The notes under the pieces are model-generated. The model had not been told where the DNA came from, did not search any database, and worked only from the letters and a program-made list of their open reading frames with translations. Positions 54,286-63,350 of a stretch of DNA of 64,000 nucleotides are shown one piece after another. Origin of the DNA: Arthrobacter sp. YN (GTDB lineage Bacteria; Actinomycetota; Actinomycetes; Actinomycetales; Micrococcaceae). Position 1 is the stretch's first letter, and every line of letters begins with the position of its first letter. The position numbers and the translations under genes are program-made. The stretch covers positions 4,030,001 to 4,094,000 of the forward strand of contig NZ_CP022436.1 in the NCBI RefSeq assembly GCF_002224285.1, in the 5' to 3' direction.

Positions 54286-54346
54286 AGTTTTTGTACAGCT
54301 AACGCCCTTTAGACGCGCTCTTAGGGGCATCAGCTGTACAAAAACT
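54286..54346. repeat. 61-bp hairpin element (copy B)
   Basis: The outer 15 bp (AGTTTTTGTACAGCT at 54286-54300 and its complement at 54332-54346) are identical to copy A at 24458-24520. The inner part is diverged but still pairs. It lies between the convergent trkA-type and proC genes. Confidence 0.85.
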
Positions 54347-54352
54347 GCGAGG

Positions 54353-55183
54353 TTAGCCGAGCTGCTTGGTGATCTCCGCTGCCCGGGCGGCAGCGGCGCG
54401 GGCGCCGTCGGCGATGATCCTGGGCATGCCGCCGTCGTCGAAGGCCATGATGGCCCGCTCGGTGGTTCCCTTGGGGCTGGTGACGGCGACGCGAAGTGCG
54501 GTGGGATCTGCTCCCGGTTCGGCCAACATGAACCCGGCGCCCGCCACGGTTTCGCGGGCCAGCATGACCGATAGCTCCTGGTCGAGTCCGAGCTCGACGC
54601 CGGCTGCAGCCATGGCCTCTGCGAGATAGAAGGCGTATGCCGGGCCAGAACCGCTGATGGCGGACAGCGCGTCCACCTGTTCTTCGGGAATCTCCACCAC
54701 CGTGCCGGCACCCGCCAGCGCCGTCTTGGCTTTTTCGAGCTGCTCAGGCGTGCAGTGGGTGCCCGGGGAGACAGAGATGACGCCGCGGCCCAGCCTTGAG
54801 GGCGTGTTGGGCATGGTCCGGATCACCGGCTGGCCGTCAGGCAGCGCTGCTTCGAGTTGGGCGATGGACACCGCTGCGGCGACGCTGACAACAATCGTGT
54901 CCTTCGCCAGGGCCGGGCTGATCTCCCGCGCAAGGTCCAGGATGCCCACCGGCTTGACGCCCAGGATGACCATGCCCGAGCCCTTGGTGGCCAGCTTGTT
55001 GTTGTCCGGCTCCTCTTCGCCTGCGATGGCCATGACGCCATGGCGCTGGGCAAGTTCATCGGCCCGCTCAGCGCGGCGGACGGTGGCGACAATGTCTGAA
55101 GGGTCCGTCCCTGCGGCGAGCAGGCCACCCAGGATTGCCTCGTTCATGGATCCACAGCCAAGGAATGCGATTCGGTTGCTCAT
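54353..55183 (-). CDS. proC: Pyrroline-5-carboxylate reductase
   Basis: This 276-residue enzyme makes proline with NAD(P)H. The nucleotide-binding motif IAFLGCGSMNEAILGGLLAAG is at the N-terminus. VIRTMPNTPSRLGRGV and the family signature DALSAISGSGPAYAFYLAEAMAAAGVELGLDQ follow. The length is normal. GGAG is the ribosome site. A copy of the interspersed hairpin follows the stop codon by seven bases. Confidence 0.95.
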   Translation of the reverse strand: MSNRIAFLGCGSMNEAILGGLLAAGTDPSDIVATVRRAERADELAQRHGVMAIAGEEEPDNNKLATKGSGMVILGVKPVGILDLAREISPALAKDTIVVSVAAAVSIAQLEAALPDGQPVIRTMPNTPSRLGRGVISVSPGTHCTPEQLEKAKTALAGAGTVVEIPEEQVDALSAISGSGPAYAFYLAEAMAAAGVELGLDQELSVMLARETVAGAGFMLAEPGADPTALRVAVTSPKGTTERAIMAFDDGGMPRIIADGARAAAARAAEITKQLG

Positions 55184-55505
55184 GGCTCCATCATTGCAGT
55201 TGGCCTTGGACGGGGTCTAACGGATTCCAGATTCCCAGCTTGCTCACAAGGTTATTGCAGGCAGCACTCATGGTTGGTCCGTAACTTAGTAGTTACCTCA
55301 TTGAGGGTGCGAGTGATGAGGCGGGCATGGGGATGTCCGCCACAAGCACCGGTGGCCGGGCGGGTTTTCCCCCATTTCCCGATTCGGCCGCCGGTGCTTT
55401 CGCTTTTAAGCGCTGCCGCGGTTGCGCTCATCCCGCAGTTATCCGCCTGACACACCGTTGGAGGGCACGTCAGGCGGACAAACTGAGGACCAGCGTTCGA
55501 CGCCG
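55184..55505. other. Gene-poor region (322 bp) with strong stem-loops
   Basis: It lies between proC and the sugar isomerase gene. It holds the palindrome GTAACT-TAGT-AGTTAC (55281-55296), a 14-bp stem (55345-55358 with 55385-55398) followed on the + strand by TTCGCTTTT, and a 10-bp inverted repeat TCCGCCTGAC/GTCAGGCGGA (55442-55451 and 55469-55478). Small ORFs here have no credible features. Confidence 0.5.
55345..55407 (+). ncRNA. Possible small structured RNA or isolated terminator
   Basis: AGCACCGGTGGCCG pairs with CGGCCGCCGGTGCT (one wobble) around a loop with a run of five C's, then TTTCGCTTTT. This looks like the 3' end of a + strand transcript that does not belong to either neighbouring gene. 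The identity is unknown. Confidence 0.25.
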
Positions 55506-56339
55506 TTAGTTGTCTACGCTGCGCAGCAGCGGAACGCTGAGGTGCTGCCGCGCGAAGCGCAGGGTTTCCGCCAGCATTTCCTCACGCTCCCCCGCTACCT
55601 TCGCCTTGCGGGTGGAAATCTCTGCCACCACCACGCCGTCGAAACCCGTGGATGCCAAATGCTGGAGGGCGTCCGCGCATTGCTGCGTACCGGTACCGGG
55701 CACCAGGTGCTCGTCCTTGCCCGAACCCGAGCCGTCCGTAAGGTGGACGTGCCGGAGCTTGCTGCCCAGCGCCTTGATGGCTTCCAAACTGTTGGCCCCG
55801 GCAGTGGCTGCGTGCGAGAAGTCCCACGTGACGTCGTCGTAATCCTGGCCCAGCGGATCCCAGTGCGGCAGGTACGCCACCGCTTCCCGGCCGCGGACAC
55901 GCCACGGGTACATGTTCTCCACGGCGATACGCACCTGGTACATGGCCGCGATCTCCCGGACACCTTCCACGAAGTTCTCGGCGTAGTTTGACTGCCAACG
56001 GAACGGCGGGTGGACCACTACGGTGTCGCAACCAACATCCGCGGCCATCTGGCACGACTTCTCGATCTTGTTCCACGCGGTGCCCCACACCTGTTGCGTC
56101 AGCAGCAAGGTGGGCGCGTGAATGGAGACGATTTCCTGGTGGTAGCGGTGGCTCAATTGGATCAGGGCGTCCGGGTTCTGGCTCACAGCGTTATTGGTGA
56201 CCATCACCTCCACGCCCTCATAACCCAGGTCCTGCGCCACGGCAAAAGCGTCGTGGACGCTCAAGGGGTAGACGGACGCGCTGGACAGCGCTACGGGGAT
56301 CTGGCGGTTATTCACTTCAGGTTCGACGTCGTTGCTCAT
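55506..56339 (-). CDS. Sugar phosphate isomerase/epimerase family (TIM barrel)
   Basis: This 277-residue protein belongs to the xylose isomerase-like TIM barrel family. VALSSASVYPLSVHDAFAVAQDLGYEGVEVMV is the first barrel strand region. VHPPFRWQ, VAVENMYPW (as IAVENMYPWRVRG), TWDFSHAATAG, HVHLTDGSG and VVVAEISTR supply metal-binding acidic and histidine residues. The substrate cannot be told. It begins one base after the stop of the Ppx/GppA gene, so the two are an operon. Confidence 0.82.
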   Translation of the reverse strand: MSNDVEPEVNNRQIPVALSSASVYPLSVHDAFAVAQDLGYEGVEVMVTNNAVSQNPDALIQLSHRYHQEIVSIHAPTLLLTQQVWGTAWNKIEKSCQMAADVGCDTVVVHPPFRWQSNYAENFVEGVREIAAMYQVRIAVENMYPWRVRGREAVAYLPHWDPLGQDYDDVTWDFSHAATAGANSLEAIKALGSKLRHVHLTDGSGSGKDEHLVPGTGTQQCADALQHLASTGFDGVVVAEISTRKAKVAGEREEMLAETLRFARQHLSVPLLRSVDN

Positions 56340-56340
56340 C

Positions 56341-57462
56341 TCAGGAGGCCAGCCCGCCTGCCACGGGGGCTGGGATTGGTGCAGGGGACGGGGTGTTTAC
56401 GGGGACAGGAAATTCCCTGATCCCGGGGTGGGGCTCATCATTGTCCACGGTTTTGGCACCGTCCTTGGCTGCTTTCTTTTTGGATTTGTCCTTCTTCCGC
56501 TTGCCCACATGGGGAGCGGGATCCAGGGCCTCTTCGAACACCAACTGGTCAAGCCGGCGCAGGATCAAGCCTTCCCGCAGCGCCCACGGACAAATTTCCA
56601 TGGTGGGGAACTCAAAGAGCTCCAAGGCAGCTTCGGCCACCAGCGCGCCCGCCAACAGTTGGCGGGCACGGGCATCCGAAACGCCCGGGAGGTACAGCCT
56701 GTCCTCCACCGTCATGGCGGAAATGCGCTGGGCCCAAAGGCCGAGGTCCGCTGCGTGGAGTTCGCGCTTCACGTATGGTCCAGCTGCGCTGGGAGCAGCT
56801 CCGGCAATGCGGGCCAGTGACCGGAAGGTCTTGGAGGTGCCGGCTACGAGGTTCGCGCGGCCCAGTTCATGGAAATTGCGGACCACAGGCTTCAGGGTGG
56901 AACGGATGTAGCGACGCAGTTCCTTGACGCTCTTGGCTGTTGGAGGGTCATCGTGCAGCCAGTCCCGCGTCAGGCGGCTGGCACCCAGGGGAACGGAGGT
57001 GGCGAACTCAGGGAGTTCGTCCGTTCCGTAAGCCATTTCAAACGAACCGCCCCCGATGTCCAGGTCCAGGATGGGACCTGCACCCCATCCATACCAACGG
57101 CGTACGGCGAAGAAGGTCATGGAGGCTTCTTCGCTGCCCGTGAGTTCCTGGAGGGTCACCGTGGTTTCGTGTTTCACCCGGGCCAGGACTTCCGGACCGT
57201 TGGTGGCCTCGCGGATGGCGGACGTACAGAACGCCAGGAGGTCCTCCGCCTTATGGCTGGCCGCGAACTCCCAGGCTTCCAGCACGAACTCGATGAGCTC
57301 GTGCTGGCCGGCGTCGTTGATATTGCCGTCACCGTCAAGGTATTGCACCAACGACAGCGGACGCTTATGGGATGCGAAAGCCACCGGGCGCGCGCCCGGA
57401 TGAGCATCCACCAGCAGCAGATGGACGGTGTTGGAACCGATGTCTAGAACGCCAAGACGCAT
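56341..57462 (-). CDS. Ppx/GppA phosphatase family protein
   Basis: The product is about 373 residues from ATG 57462. It has the actin-like ATPase fold of exopolyphosphatase/pppGpp phosphatases: RLGVLDIGSNTVHLLLVDA (phosphate 1 loop), SAIREATNG, ILDLDIGGGSFEMAYG (phosphate 2) and LVAGTSKTFRSLARIAG. It hydrolyses polyphosphate or guanosine pentaphosphate. The last 70 residues are a lysine-rich stretch (GKRKKDKSKKKAAK) and a proline-rich tail, probably disordered. A slightly longer start at 57486 is possible. Confidence 0.9.
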   Translation of the reverse strand: MRLGVLDIGSNTVHLLLVDAHPGARPVAFASHKRPLSLVQYLDGDGNINDAGQHELIEFVLEAWEFAASHKAEDLLAFCTSAIREATNGPEVLARVKHETTVTLQELTGSEEASMTFFAVRRWYGWGAGPILDLDIGGGSFEMAYGTDELPEFATSVPLGASRLTRDWLHDDPPTAKSVKELRRYIRSTLKPVVRNFHELGRANLVAGTSKTFRSLARIAGAAPSAAGPYVKRELHAADLGLWAQRISAMTVEDRLYLPGVSDARARQLLAGALVAEAALELFEFPTMEICPWALREGLILRRLDQLVFEEALDPAPHVGKRKKDKSKKKAAKDGAKTVDNDEPHPGIREFPVPVNTPSPAPIPAPVAGGLAS

Positions 57463-57551
57463 TCTGCCATTATTCACCGATTCCAAGCCCGTGAAGCAAC
57501 TTGGCGACGACGTTTCGTCGACGGAAGAGTGGCCGGATGGTGGGACCCACC

Positions 57552-57986
57552 CTATTCCGTGGGCTCCCCTGCTTCGTCAGCGCGCTTGAAGTCACGGCGG
57601 ATATTGGCGATGCCTTCGGGATCAATTTCGAAGCCGAACTCGCTGCCCGGGTTGATGACCATGCCCAGTTCATCCCCGATGTTGCCGAGGATCGCCGAGC
57701 CCATGGTGCCCAGGACGTGCGGCGCTGCTTCGAGGAAGCGCTCATCGACGCGGCTCGGGTGGCTGAAGACTGCCAGGACGGGCTGTCCGTCGGCGTTGGA
57801 GAGCACCAGCGGCTCCACCGACGAGTCCGGGCCGTCCACCGCTTCGGAGCTGACCAGGTAGACCTCGTTGTTGAGGAAAGCGAGGATGACATCCACCGGG
57901 TTGGCGTCCGGCTGCTCGGCCGAGGCGAGCTTCGCCTCGAGGTCGTTCAAGGGTTCGTTGTCCGGTGAAACGGTCTGTTCAGTCAT
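57552..57986 (-). CDS. SseB family protein
   Basis: This 144-residue acidic protein matches the SseB N-terminal domain family: NNEVYLVSSEAVDGPDSSVEPLVLSNADGQPVLAVFSHPSRVDERF and GMVINPGSEFGFEIDPEGI. The function in actinobacteria is unknown, and the name comes from a type III secretion enhancer that is not relevant here. It is on the same strand as topA and ppx, with gaps of 66 and 89 bases. Confidence 0.82.
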   Translation of the reverse strand: MTEQTVSPDNEPLNDLEAKLASAEQPDANPVDVILAFLNNEVYLVSSEAVDGPDSSVEPLVLSNADGQPVLAVFSHPSRVDERFLEAAPHVLGTMGSAILGNIGDELGMVINPGSEFGFEIDPEGIANIRRDFKRADEAGEPTE

Positions 57987-58008
57987 GGTTCTACTCGACC
58001 ACGATGCC

Positions 58009-58042
58009 GGCCGGGACGCAATTCGCGCATGCTGTCCCGGCC
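58009..58042 (-). terminator. Hairpin after topA
   Basis: GGCCGGGAC (58009-58017) and GTCCCGGCC (58034-58042) form a 9-bp stem. There is no T run on the reverse strand. Confidence 0.45.
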
Positions 58043-58052
58043 TTCGGTGAAG

Positions 58053-60776
58053 CTACTTCTTGGCTGCGGTCTTCCTGGCCGGCGCTTTGCGGGTGGTAGT
58101 CCGCTTGACCGGGCCCTTGGCCCGCTTTTCAGCCAAAAGTTCGACGGCGCGTTCCCGGGTCAGTTCCTCCAGCGAGGTGGTGCGCGGGACCGTGATGTTG
58201 GTGATGCCGTCTGTGATGTACGGGCCGAAGCGACCTTCCTTCACCACGATGTTCTTTTCCGAAACAGGGTCCGGGCCGAACTCGGCAAGCGGCGGTACAG
58301 CTGCACGGGCGCCCCGCTGCTTGGGCTGTGAGTAGATCTCCAGTGCCTGTTCCAGGGTGATCGTGAAGATTTCCTCTTCCGAACCGATGGAGCGGGAATC
58401 CGTGCCCTTCTTCAGGTACGGACCAAAGCGGCCGTTCTGCACCGTGATGGGGTTGCCGTCCGCATCCTCACCGAGGACCCGCGGCAGGCTCATGAGCTGC
58501 AGCGCCTCGTCCAGGGTGACCGTGTCCACCGTCATGGACTTGAACAACGAACCGGTGCGCGGCTTGGCCTTGACGGGCTTCTTGGGCGGCTTCGGCTTGC
58601 CGTTCTTGTAATACTCAACAGGCTGGTTGGCCAACTGTTCCTCGGTCATCTCCGGGATAATCTCGGTGACGTAGGCTCCGTAACGGCCGTTCTTGGCCAC
58701 CACGGTGTGCCCGGTGTGCGGATCAGCGCCCAGGACGCGTTCCTCCGGGGCGGCAGTCTCCATCAACTCAATGGCCTTCGCGGCCGTGAGCTCATCCGGG
58801 GCAAGTTCCTCGGGGACGTTGGCCCGGGAGGACTCAACTACCTCGCCGGTCTTCTGGTCGATGGTGGGGATCGAGCTTTCCAGGTAGGGCCCGAACTTGC
58901 CTACCCGGAGTGTGATGCCTTCGGCGATGGGCACGGAGTTGATCTCGCGGGCGTCGATTTCGCCGAGGTTGTTGACGATGCTCAGCAGGCCCGGATCGGC
59001 GTCTTCACCGTAGTAGAAGTGCTTGAGCCAGGCAGCGCCTGCGGCCTGCCCATTGGCGATCTTGTCCAGGTCGCCTTCCATGTCCGCGGTGAACTCGTAG
59101 TCCACGTAGTCCGTGAAGTGCTGCTCCAGCAGACGGATCACCGAGAAAGCGATCCAGCTCGGAACCAGGGCGGAACCCTGTTTCCGGACATAGCCGCGGT
59201 CCTGGATGGTGGAAATCGTGGAGGCATAGGTGGACGGACGGCCGATGCCGCGCTTTTCCAGTTCAGCAGTCAGCGATGCTTCTGTGTACCGCGGCGGTGG
59301 AGACGTTTCGTGTCCCACAGCCAGGATGTCGGATGCCTTCAGGGAATCGCCCTTGGCAACATTGGGCAGGCGACGGGCTTCGTCCGACTCGTCATCGCCG
59401 CGGCTCTCGTCCTTGCCTTCTTCATAGGCGGCCAGGAAGCCGGGGAAGGTGATGACGGTACCGGAAGCCGAGAATTCGGCGTCGCGTCCGTCTGCCGCCA
59501 CCGCACCGAGGCGGATGGTGGCGGTGGAGCCCTTGGCGTCTGCCATCTGCGAGGCCACCGTGCGCTTCCAGATGAGCTCGTACAGCCGGAACTCATCGCC
59601 GCTCAGCTGCTTGGCCACCTGTGCCGGGGTGCGGAAGGAGTCTCCTGCGGGACGGATGGCCTCGTGCGCTTCCTGGGCGTTGGCGGCCTTGTTGGCGTAC
59701 ACGCGGGGGCTCTGGGGCACGTACTCGGGGCCGTAGAGCTCGGCGGCCTGGCGGCGGGATGCCGTGAGGGCTTCATCGCTCAAGGCCGACGAGTCGGTAC
59801 GCATATACGTGATGTAGCCGTTTTCATACAGGCGCTGGGCTACCTGCATGGTGCTCTTGGAGGAGAAGCGCAGCTTGCGGCCGGCTTCCTGCTGCAGCGT
59901 CGACGTGGTGAACGGTGCGGCCGGGCGGCGGGTGTATGGCTTGGTATCTACGGAGCGAACGCGGAATTCGGCGTTCTCCAGACCTGCGGCCAAGGACGTG
60001 GCAAGTTCCTCGTTGAGGTGCACCACGGTAGAGGAGGTGAGCTGGCCGTTGTCATTGAAGTCACGGCCGCTGGCAACCTTGGAACCGTCCACAGCAGCAA
60101 GCTTGGCCTTGAAGGAACCCGAGTCAGCACCGAACTGGCCCGTGAGGTCCCAGTAGGACGCTGCCCGGAAAGCCATGCGTTCACGTTCGCGGTCCACCAC
60201 CATGCGGGTCACCACGGACTGCACACGGCCGGCCGAGAGCCCGCGGGCAACCTTGCGCCACAGGACAGGAGAGATCTCATAGCCATACAGGCGGTCGAGG
60301 ATGCGGCGGGTTTCCTGGGCATCCACCAAAGCGGTGTCTACATCGCGCAGGTTATCCATGGCGCGATGGATGGCTTCCTTGGTGATTTCGCCAAAGGTCA
60401 TGCGATAGACGGGAACCTTGGGCTTCAGGACCTCCAGGAGGTGCCACGCGATGGCCTCGCCTTCGCGGTCCCCATCGGTTGCGAGGTAGAGCGCATCAGC
60501 GTCTTTCAGCTGGGCCTTGAGCTCGGCAACCTTTTTCTTCTTGTCCGGGGAGACAACGTAGTACGGCTTGAAGTCGTTTTCGATGTCTACGGCGAACTTG
60601 CCCAGCGAGGTCTTCTTCAGTTCTGCAGGGAGATCAGACGGCTGCGGGAGGTCCCGGATGTGGCCGATGGAAGCCTCGACGATGAAGCCTTCGCCAAGGT
60701 ACTTGGCGATGGTCTTACTCTTGGCGGGAGACTCCACGATCACGAGTTTCTTGCCGGTTTTTGCCTTGCTGGGCAC
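58053..60776 (-). CDS. topA: DNA topoisomerase I (type IA)
   Basis: The product is 907 residues from GTG 60776, with GGAGC upstream. The toprim domain has VIVESPAKSKTIAKYLGEGF and the acidic triad in ATDGDREGEAIAWH. The active-site tyrosine lies in NGYITYMRTDS. The C-terminal third has four related repeats (for example RVGKFGPYLES, KNGRYGAYVTE, QNGRFGPYLKKG, KEGRFGPYIT), then a lysine-rich tail (KRTTTRKAPARKTAAKK). No cysteine zinc motif is present, as in other actinobacterial enzymes. It relaxes negative supercoils. A long antisense reading frame opposite it is a shadow. Confidence 0.96.
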   Translation of the reverse strand: MPSKAKTGKKLVIVESPAKSKTIAKYLGEGFIVEASIGHIRDLPQPSDLPAELKKTSLGKFAVDIENDFKPYYVVSPDKKKKVAELKAQLKDADALYLATDGDREGEAIAWHLLEVLKPKVPVYRMTFGEITKEAIHRAMDNLRDVDTALVDAQETRRILDRLYGYEISPVLWRKVARGLSAGRVQSVVTRMVVDRERERMAFRAASYWDLTGQFGADSGSFKAKLAAVDGSKVASGRDFNDNGQLTSSTVVHLNEELATSLAAGLENAEFRVRSVDTKPYTRRPAAPFTTSTLQQEAGRKLRFSSKSTMQVAQRLYENGYITYMRTDSSALSDEALTASRRQAAELYGPEYVPQSPRVYANKAANAQEAHEAIRPAGDSFRTPAQVAKQLSGDEFRLYELIWKRTVASQMADAKGSTATIRLGAVAADGRDAEFSASGTVITFPGFLAAYEEGKDESRGDDESDEARRLPNVAKGDSLKASDILAVGHETSPPPRYTEASLTAELEKRGIGRPSTYASTISTIQDRGYVRKQGSALVPSWIAFSVIRLLEQHFTDYVDYEFTADMEGDLDKIANGQAAGAAWLKHFYYGEDADPGLLSIVNNLGEIDAREINSVPIAEGITLRVGKFGPYLESSIPTIDQKTGEVVESSRANVPEELAPDELTAAKAIELMETAAPEERVLGADPHTGHTVVAKNGRYGAYVTEIIPEMTEEQLANQPVEYYKNGKPKPPKKPVKAKPRTGSLFKSMTVDTVTLDEALQLMSLPRVLGEDADGNPITVQNGRFGPYLKKGTDSRSIGSEEEIFTITLEQALEIYSQPKQRGARAAVPPLAEFGPDPVSEKNIVVKEGRFGPYITDGITNITVPRTTSLEELTRERAVELLAEKRAKGPVKRTTTRKAPARKTAAKK

Positions 60777-60901
60777 GGTGCTCCTACAGAAAAAATGTGT
60801 AATTGGGCTGGTGCCCATATTGGCCTAGTTCACCATAGTTTGCAGAATCCTGCGTTTTGGTACGGAAACCAGGGCGGTCATTCGGTGACCAGGCCGGAGG
60901 G

Positions 60902-61612
60902 TTATTGCCCGGGTGCCACGCGGTCATCCGGGATCATTGACCACAAGGTTGCCACACGTTCGGCACCTTCCGGAATTTGCGTGGGATCCTCGAGTTCGTA
61001 CTCCCTCACGACCTCGCGGATTCTGTCCGCCAGTTCCTTGCGTTGCGGGTTGGTGAGATAGAGCAGGTTGCTGGAGAGGACCACCGATACCGGTTCTTCT
61101 CCCCCTTCACCGCGTTGGCGGCGCTCCCCCCGGGCTTTGGCGAAGGCAGAAGCGCGTCGACGGAAGGCATCGAGCTCCAGGTCAACCACGGCAATCTCGG
61201 GGCTGGCGACGCTGCCTCCCGAGATGGTGAAGTCTGTTCCGGCCGCTTTCCAACGCCGCTCGCGTGCATCCCCGGCATTTTCGGCTGGTGCCACGATCCC
61301 CCATTTCTGGAGGGCGCGGAGGTGATAGCTCATGGCGCTGGGGGTCAGGCCGGTCCGGGCAGCGAGTTCGGTTGCTGTGTGGCTCACTTGGGTGGCGTAT
61401 AGCTCTGAGATGACCTCGATGCGGGCAGCGTGCGCCAAGGCGCGGATAGCCTTGGGATCGGTGATCTCAACCGTCTTCTCGGCCCGCTTCCGCCGCGGAA
61501 CGTCGCCCGACGTTTGGGATGTCTCGTTGTTCGCAATCACTTGATCAGTGTAGTCAGGGTCACTTGCGGGACCATCGGAGTTCATCGCCGGCGGCGTCGC
61601 GTCGCTGCTCAT
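60902..61612 (-). CDS. Winged helix-turn-helix (ArsR-like) regulator
   Basis: The 236-residue protein has a disordered N-terminus, then a winged helix (DPKAIRALAHAARIEVISELYATQVSHTATELAARTGLTPSAMSYHLRALQKWGIV) and a C-terminal part of about 100 residues ending in a helical segment (QRKELADRIREVVREYELEDP). This layout is seen in actinobacterial ArsR/HTH_20 proteins whose targets are unknown. Its ATG overlaps the stop of the methyltransferase gene by four bases, so the pair is translationally coupled. Confidence 0.8.
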   Translation of the reverse strand: MSSDATPPAMNSDGPASDPDYTDQVIANNETSQTSGDVPRRKRAEKTVEITDPKAIRALAHAARIEVISELYATQVSHTATELAARTGLTPSAMSYHLRALQKWGIVAPAENAGDARERRWKAAGTDFTISGGSVASPEIAVVDLELDAFRRRASAFAKARGERRQRGEGGEEPVSVVLSSNLLYLTNPQRKELADRIREVVREYELEDPTQIPEGAERVATLWSMIPDDRVAPGQ

Positions 61613-63258
61613 TCGCTGGTCCGCGTCGGGTCCGGAAGCAGGAAACCCTCAAGGACGAGGTTGGTGACGTCCCTGTACAGGCTCTCCCTGAAAGCATCCT
61701 CGTCAAAGTCCTCGTCGCCTCCCAACAGCGAGACCAGGGCCGCCACGATCTGGCGGACCGACAACTGTCCGTCGCAGGCAGAGGCGAAACCTGCAAGCTC
61801 CGTGCTGAGCAGGTTTGTCCTGCGGAGGCCTGCACCCTGCCTCAGGAGAATGACACCAGGGTGGGCAGCTCCAGGTCGCTGGTGGCGTTCTTCGGTAACG
61901 TCCTCCGCTACTACCAGATGCGCGTTGGCCACCGGGGTGGCTGCCACCCAATCGGCCCGTTCCACGGCCGCGCCCAGATGCGGTCCGATAGGTTGTTCGA
62001 TGGGATAGGTGATCTCTTCGAAGCGGCTGATGATGGACCGGTGTCCTGGCTCCGGGCGGCGCAGCCAGATCATGCCGAAGCCCACCCCTTCCACGTTCCT
62101 GGAGGTGAAGTCGTCCAGGTAAGCGGCGTACGACTCCTTGTACTGCTCACGGTCACGGTTCTGCGAGGCATCCTGCAGCCAGGTCTCCGCATACTGTTCC
62201 GGATCCACTTGCTCGCGCTGGATGAACCACACGTCAAGACCCGAGTCCTTGAGCCACGCCGCGGGACGGTCCTTCCAGTCCGATCCCGCGGTAACCTCCC
62301 AGTTGCCCAGCATTTGTGCGGTGCCCCCGGGTTCCAGGACCTTGGCGATGGATTGCACCAACGCCGCCACGATCCCGTCACCGGGAAGTCCGCCGTCGCG
62401 GTAGGTGAACTGGTCCGACGTCGATTCCCCGCGCGTCCTGGGTGTGATCACGAAGGGAGGGTTGGACACCACCAAGCCGAACTGTTCGCCCTCCACCGGC
62501 TCCAGGAGCGATCCCAGCCGCAGGCTCACCCGGCTTTCCAAATGCTGGGGATCCAGCTCAAGCTCGGCCGCGTTCAGCAGCAGGTTGAACCGGGTAAATG
62601 CCAGTGCCCTTGGGGAGATGTCCGTTGCCGTTACGTGCCCGCAATGGTGCAGCAGATGGAAGGTCTGGATCCCGCAGCCGGTCCCCAGGTCCAAGGCGCG
62701 TTTGGTGTGTTGTCTGACGGTGGTTTGGACCAACGTTGTGGAGGCGCGGCCAATGCCCAGGACATGGTCATGACGCAGGACTCCCGGCTGCTGATGAGCT
62801 GCGAGGTCACTGGCGACCCAGAGTTCGGCACCGCCGCTGCCATCTGCATTCGCGTCCCAACCGTACGGGCGCAGGTCTACCGCGACCTGGACGACGCCGC
62901 CATCCACGGAGGCCAGGCCGAGTTCCACGAGTCCTTGGGTACGGATTCCGGGCAGGGCTGAGTCAACGTCGGCCACGGACTGTGGGACGGCCAGCAGCCA
63001 GAGACGGACAATCACAGCCAGTGACCGGACCGCGGGATTGTGCGAGTCCTTCAACCGCTCGGTGGCCAGGAGCGCGGGAACCACCTGGTCCCTGCTGAGC
63101 GCTGCCGAGGCCGACTCCCCCAGCAGGGCAGCCACGCCGTCCACGGTGTAGGAGAGGGCGCGAAGGTCCCCTGCAAGCACCTGGAGCAGCCCGGGTTGGT
63201 CGCTTCGGGGAGCATCGGCAGTGTTGCCGGCGGTAAACAAGAATGCTGTGTCAGTCAC
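61609..63258 (-). CDS. Class I SAM-dependent methyltransferase (HemK/PrmC-like) with extra domains
   Basis: This 549-residue protein contains a Rossmann methyltransferase core in the middle: ALDLGTGCGIQTFHLLHHCGHVTATDISPRALAFTRFNLLLN and the NPPF motif in FGLVVSNPPFVITPR (about residue 285), which marks N-methyltransferases acting on amide or amine groups. The N-terminal 150 residues (DUF7059-like) and C-terminal 200 residues are typical of actinobacterial homologues. The substrate is unknown. It starts with GTG; TACACT lies six bases upstream, suggesting a leaderless mRNA. Confidence 0.82.
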   Translation of the reverse strand: MTDTAFLFTAGNTADAPRSDQPGLLQVLAGDLRALSYTVDGVAALLGESASAALSRDQVVPALLATERLKDSHNPAVRSLAVIVRLWLLAVPQSVADVDSALPGIRTQGLVELGLASVDGGVVQVAVDLRPYGWDANADGSGGAELWVASDLAAHQQPGVLRHDHVLGIGRASTTLVQTTVRQHTKRALDLGTGCGIQTFHLLHHCGHVTATDISPRALAFTRFNLLLNAAELELDPQHLESRVSLRLGSLLEPVEGEQFGLVVSNPPFVITPRTRGESTSDQFTYRDGGLPGDGIVAALVQSIAKVLEPGGTAQMLGNWEVTAGSDWKDRPAAWLKDSGLDVWFIQREQVDPEQYAETWLQDASQNRDREQYKESYAAYLDDFTSRNVEGVGFGMIWLRRPEPGHRSIISRFEEITYPIEQPIGPHLGAAVERADWVAATPVANAHLVVAEDVTEERHQRPGAAHPGVILLRQGAGLRRTNLLSTELAGFASACDGQLSVRQIVAALVSLLGGDEDFDEDAFRESLYRDVTNLVLEGFLLPDPTRTSE

Positions 63259-63264
63259 CCTGCA

Positions 63265-63270
63265 AGTGTA
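63265..63270 (-). promoter_or_regulatory. -10 box for a probable leaderless mRNA (methyltransferase)
   Basis: TACACT on the reverse strand, six bases from the GTG at 63258. Confidence 0.5.
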
Positions 63271-63338
63271 GGGGCGGCCCGCCGGTCCGGGCGGCCCCGT
63301 TCCGGGCTATGTGGACAAAGGACGCCGCTGGAACCCGG

Positions 63339-63344
63339 TAGCGT
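63339..63344 (+). promoter_or_regulatory. -10 box for a probable leaderless mRNA (lipoprotein)
   Basis: TAGCGT, six bases before the ATG at 63351; no ribosome site. Confidence 0.45.
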
Positions 63345-63350
63345 GGAATC

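Noticed and set aside
55345..55407. 6C RNA family member
   Set aside because: Only one C-rich loop with five C's is present, whereas the family has two hairpins with longer C runs.
58707..61061. 784-codon open frame on the + strand opposite topA
   Set aside because: Its residues are the antisense of conserved TopA motifs; it has no recognisable domain and is a GC-rich shadow frame.
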